The notes beneath the pieces were generated by a model. The model was not told the DNA's origin, searched no databases, and worked only from the letters and a program-made list of their open reading frames with translations. Both the position numbers and the translations under genes were made by a program. From the NCBI GenBank assembly GCA_025928735.1, contig JAICIW010000174.1, forward strand, positions 1 to 5,578: a DNA stretch of 5,578 bases, in the 5' to 3' direction. Of this stretch, positions 4,570 through 5,578 are shown piece after piece; position 1 is the stretch's first letter, and every line of letters starts with the position of its first letter. This DNA comes from Rhodanobacteraceae bacterium (GTDB taxonomy: Bacteria > Pseudomonadota > Gammaproteobacteria > Xanthomonadales > Rhodanobacteraceae).

Positions 4570-5578
4570 GTGACCATCGACGTCAACGGAGTGCCACTGT
4601 ACCCGCCGACCCGCGTGTTGCTGGGTCCGGGGCCGAGCGAACTCGATCCCGAGGTGTTGCGCGCGATGACGCTGCCGCCGCTGGGTTATGTCGATCCGGC
4701 GATGCTGCGGATCTTCGACGAACTCAAGGTGCTGCTGCGCGAAGCCTTGCAGACCACCAACGATTTCGCGATCGCCCTGTCCGGCACCGGCACCGCCGGC
4801 ATGCAGGCGGCCCTCAGCAACACGATCGAATCCGGCGATGCGGTGGTCATCGGCACGATGGGCTACTTCGGCGAGCGGCTGGCGATGATGGCCGAACGCC
4901 TGGGCGCGAAGGTGACGCGCGTCGATGCGCCTTGGGGCACCCCGCTCGACGCGGATCAGATGCGCGACGCGATCCGCAAGGTTCGCCCGCGTGTGGTCGG
5001 CATCGTGCACGGCGAAACCTCGACCGGCGTCGTGCAGAACGACATCGCCGACATCGCCACCGCGGCGCATGAAGTCGACGCGTTGTTGGTCGTGGATACG
5101 GTTGCGTCGCTCGGCGGTCACCCCATCGACATCGACGCCACCGGCATCGACGTCTGTTACAGCGGCAGCCAGAAGGCGCTCGGCGCACCATCCGGCATGG
5201 CGCCGCTGACTTTGAACGAACGCGCGATGGAGCGCCTACGCAAGCGCGAATCCCCGGTGTCGAGTTTTTACCTCGACGTACTGGCGCTGGAAAAATACTG
5301 GTACCAGGGCCAATACCACCACACCATCTCGGCGCCGTTGGTATACGCGCTGCGCGCGGCATTGCTCGGCTTGCACAACGAAGGATGCGAGTGTCGCTGG
5401 GCACGCCATCAGCACAACTTTGTCGCGTTTCGCGCCGGCATCGAGGCATTGGGCCTGAGCATCCTGGCGGCGCCCGAACACAGCCTGCACACCGTGGCCG
5501 GCGTACTGTTGCCCGATGGATCGGATGCAGGCGAAATACGAAAAGCATTGCTGGACCGCTTCAGCATCGAAGTCGCGA
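4570..5578 (+). CDS. Class V PLP-dependent aminotransferase, serine-pyruvate / alanine-glyoxylate type (cut by right window edge)
   Basis: 336 codons of an expected 380-400 are present. The enzyme should move an amino group between alanine or serine and a keto acid such as glyoxylate or pyruvate, in the cytoplasm with PLP. Visible marks in order: LLGPGPSELDPEVL (17-30), the conserved beginning of the family; SGTGTAGMQAAL (71-82), the cofactor phosphate loop; HGETSTGV (147-154), close to HGESSTGV of human AGT; VVDTVASLGG (174-183) with D176 for the pyridine nitrogen; and YSGSQKALGAPSG (197-209) with K202 as the Schiff-base lysine. The C-terminal arginine that binds substrate carboxylate falls beyond the edge. 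GTG at 4570 is preferred because of GAAGG upstream; ATG at 4531 would add 13 residues unlike the family. Exact amino donor and acceptor cannot be fixed from sequence; aspartate-type class V enzymes are alternatives. Confidence 0.9.
   Translation, partial: MTIDVNGVPLYPPTRVLLGPGPSELDPEVLRAMTLPPLGYVDPAMLRIFDELKVLLREALQTTNDFAIALSGTGTAGMQAALSNTIESGDAVVIGTMGYFGERLAMMAERLGAKVTRVDAPWGTPLDADQMRDAIRKVRPRVVGIVHGETSTGVVQNDIADIATAAHEVDALLVVDTVASLGGHPIDIDATGIDVCYSGSQKALGAPSGMAPLTLNERAMERLRKRESPVSSFYLDVLALEKYWYQGQYHHTISAPLVYALRAALLGLHNEGCECRWARHQHNFVAFRAGIEALGLSILAAPEHSLHTVAGVLLPDGSDAGEIRKALLDRFSIEVA

Noticed and set aside
4459..5548. Minus-strand open frames opposite the aminotransferase
   Set aside because: The plus strand carries all class V aminotransferase motifs in one frame through the window edge; the minus frames show no recognisable domain.

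Overview
The window is GC-rich, densely coded bacterial DNA. The best guess is a gammaproteobacterium of the Xanthomonadales type. This rests on general protein character and base composition, not on a database match. It holds five protein-coding genes: three complete, one cut by each window edge. I see no RNA gene, mobile element, CRISPR array or phage remnant.

Layout: four genes lie on the minus strand, read from right to left. They are a sodium:solute symporter of the SSS family (2791-4308), a 281-bp gap, murA for UDP-GlcNAc enolpyruvyl transferase (1163-2509), a BadF/BadG-type sugar kinase (146-1141), and the N-terminus of MurNAc-6-phosphate etherase murQ (1-140, running off the left edge). 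The spacings murA-kinase (21 bp) and kinase-murQ (5 bp) indicate one transcript. The symporter precedes them on the same strand but may be a separate unit. On the plus strand, divergent from the symporter across a 261-bp gap, a class V PLP aminotransferase of the serine-pyruvate/alanine-glyoxylate type starts at 4570 and runs off the right edge. Four of the five genes appear to start with GTG.

How the genes fit together: MurQ splits MurNAc-6-phosphate into GlcNAc-6-phosphate and D-lactate. The BadF-type kinase next to it is the natural supplier of MurNAc-6-phosphate. The symporter is a plausible importer of MurNAc or a related wall sugar. MurA performs the first committed step of new UDP-MurNAc synthesis. 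The cluster therefore seems to combine cell-wall sugar uptake and salvage with the entry step of de novo wall synthesis. The aminotransferase has no clear functional link, apart from sharing the divergent control region, which carries two perfect short inverted repeats.

The most unusual point is that murA and the kinase lie in the same reading frame, separated by one TGA and seven sense codons. Low-complexity, linker-like sequence flanks that stop, and the kinase start has no convincing ribosome binding site. The pair could be a split fusion, or a fusion broken by a single base. Otherwise the window looks like ordinary core metabolism in a somewhat unusual arrangement.
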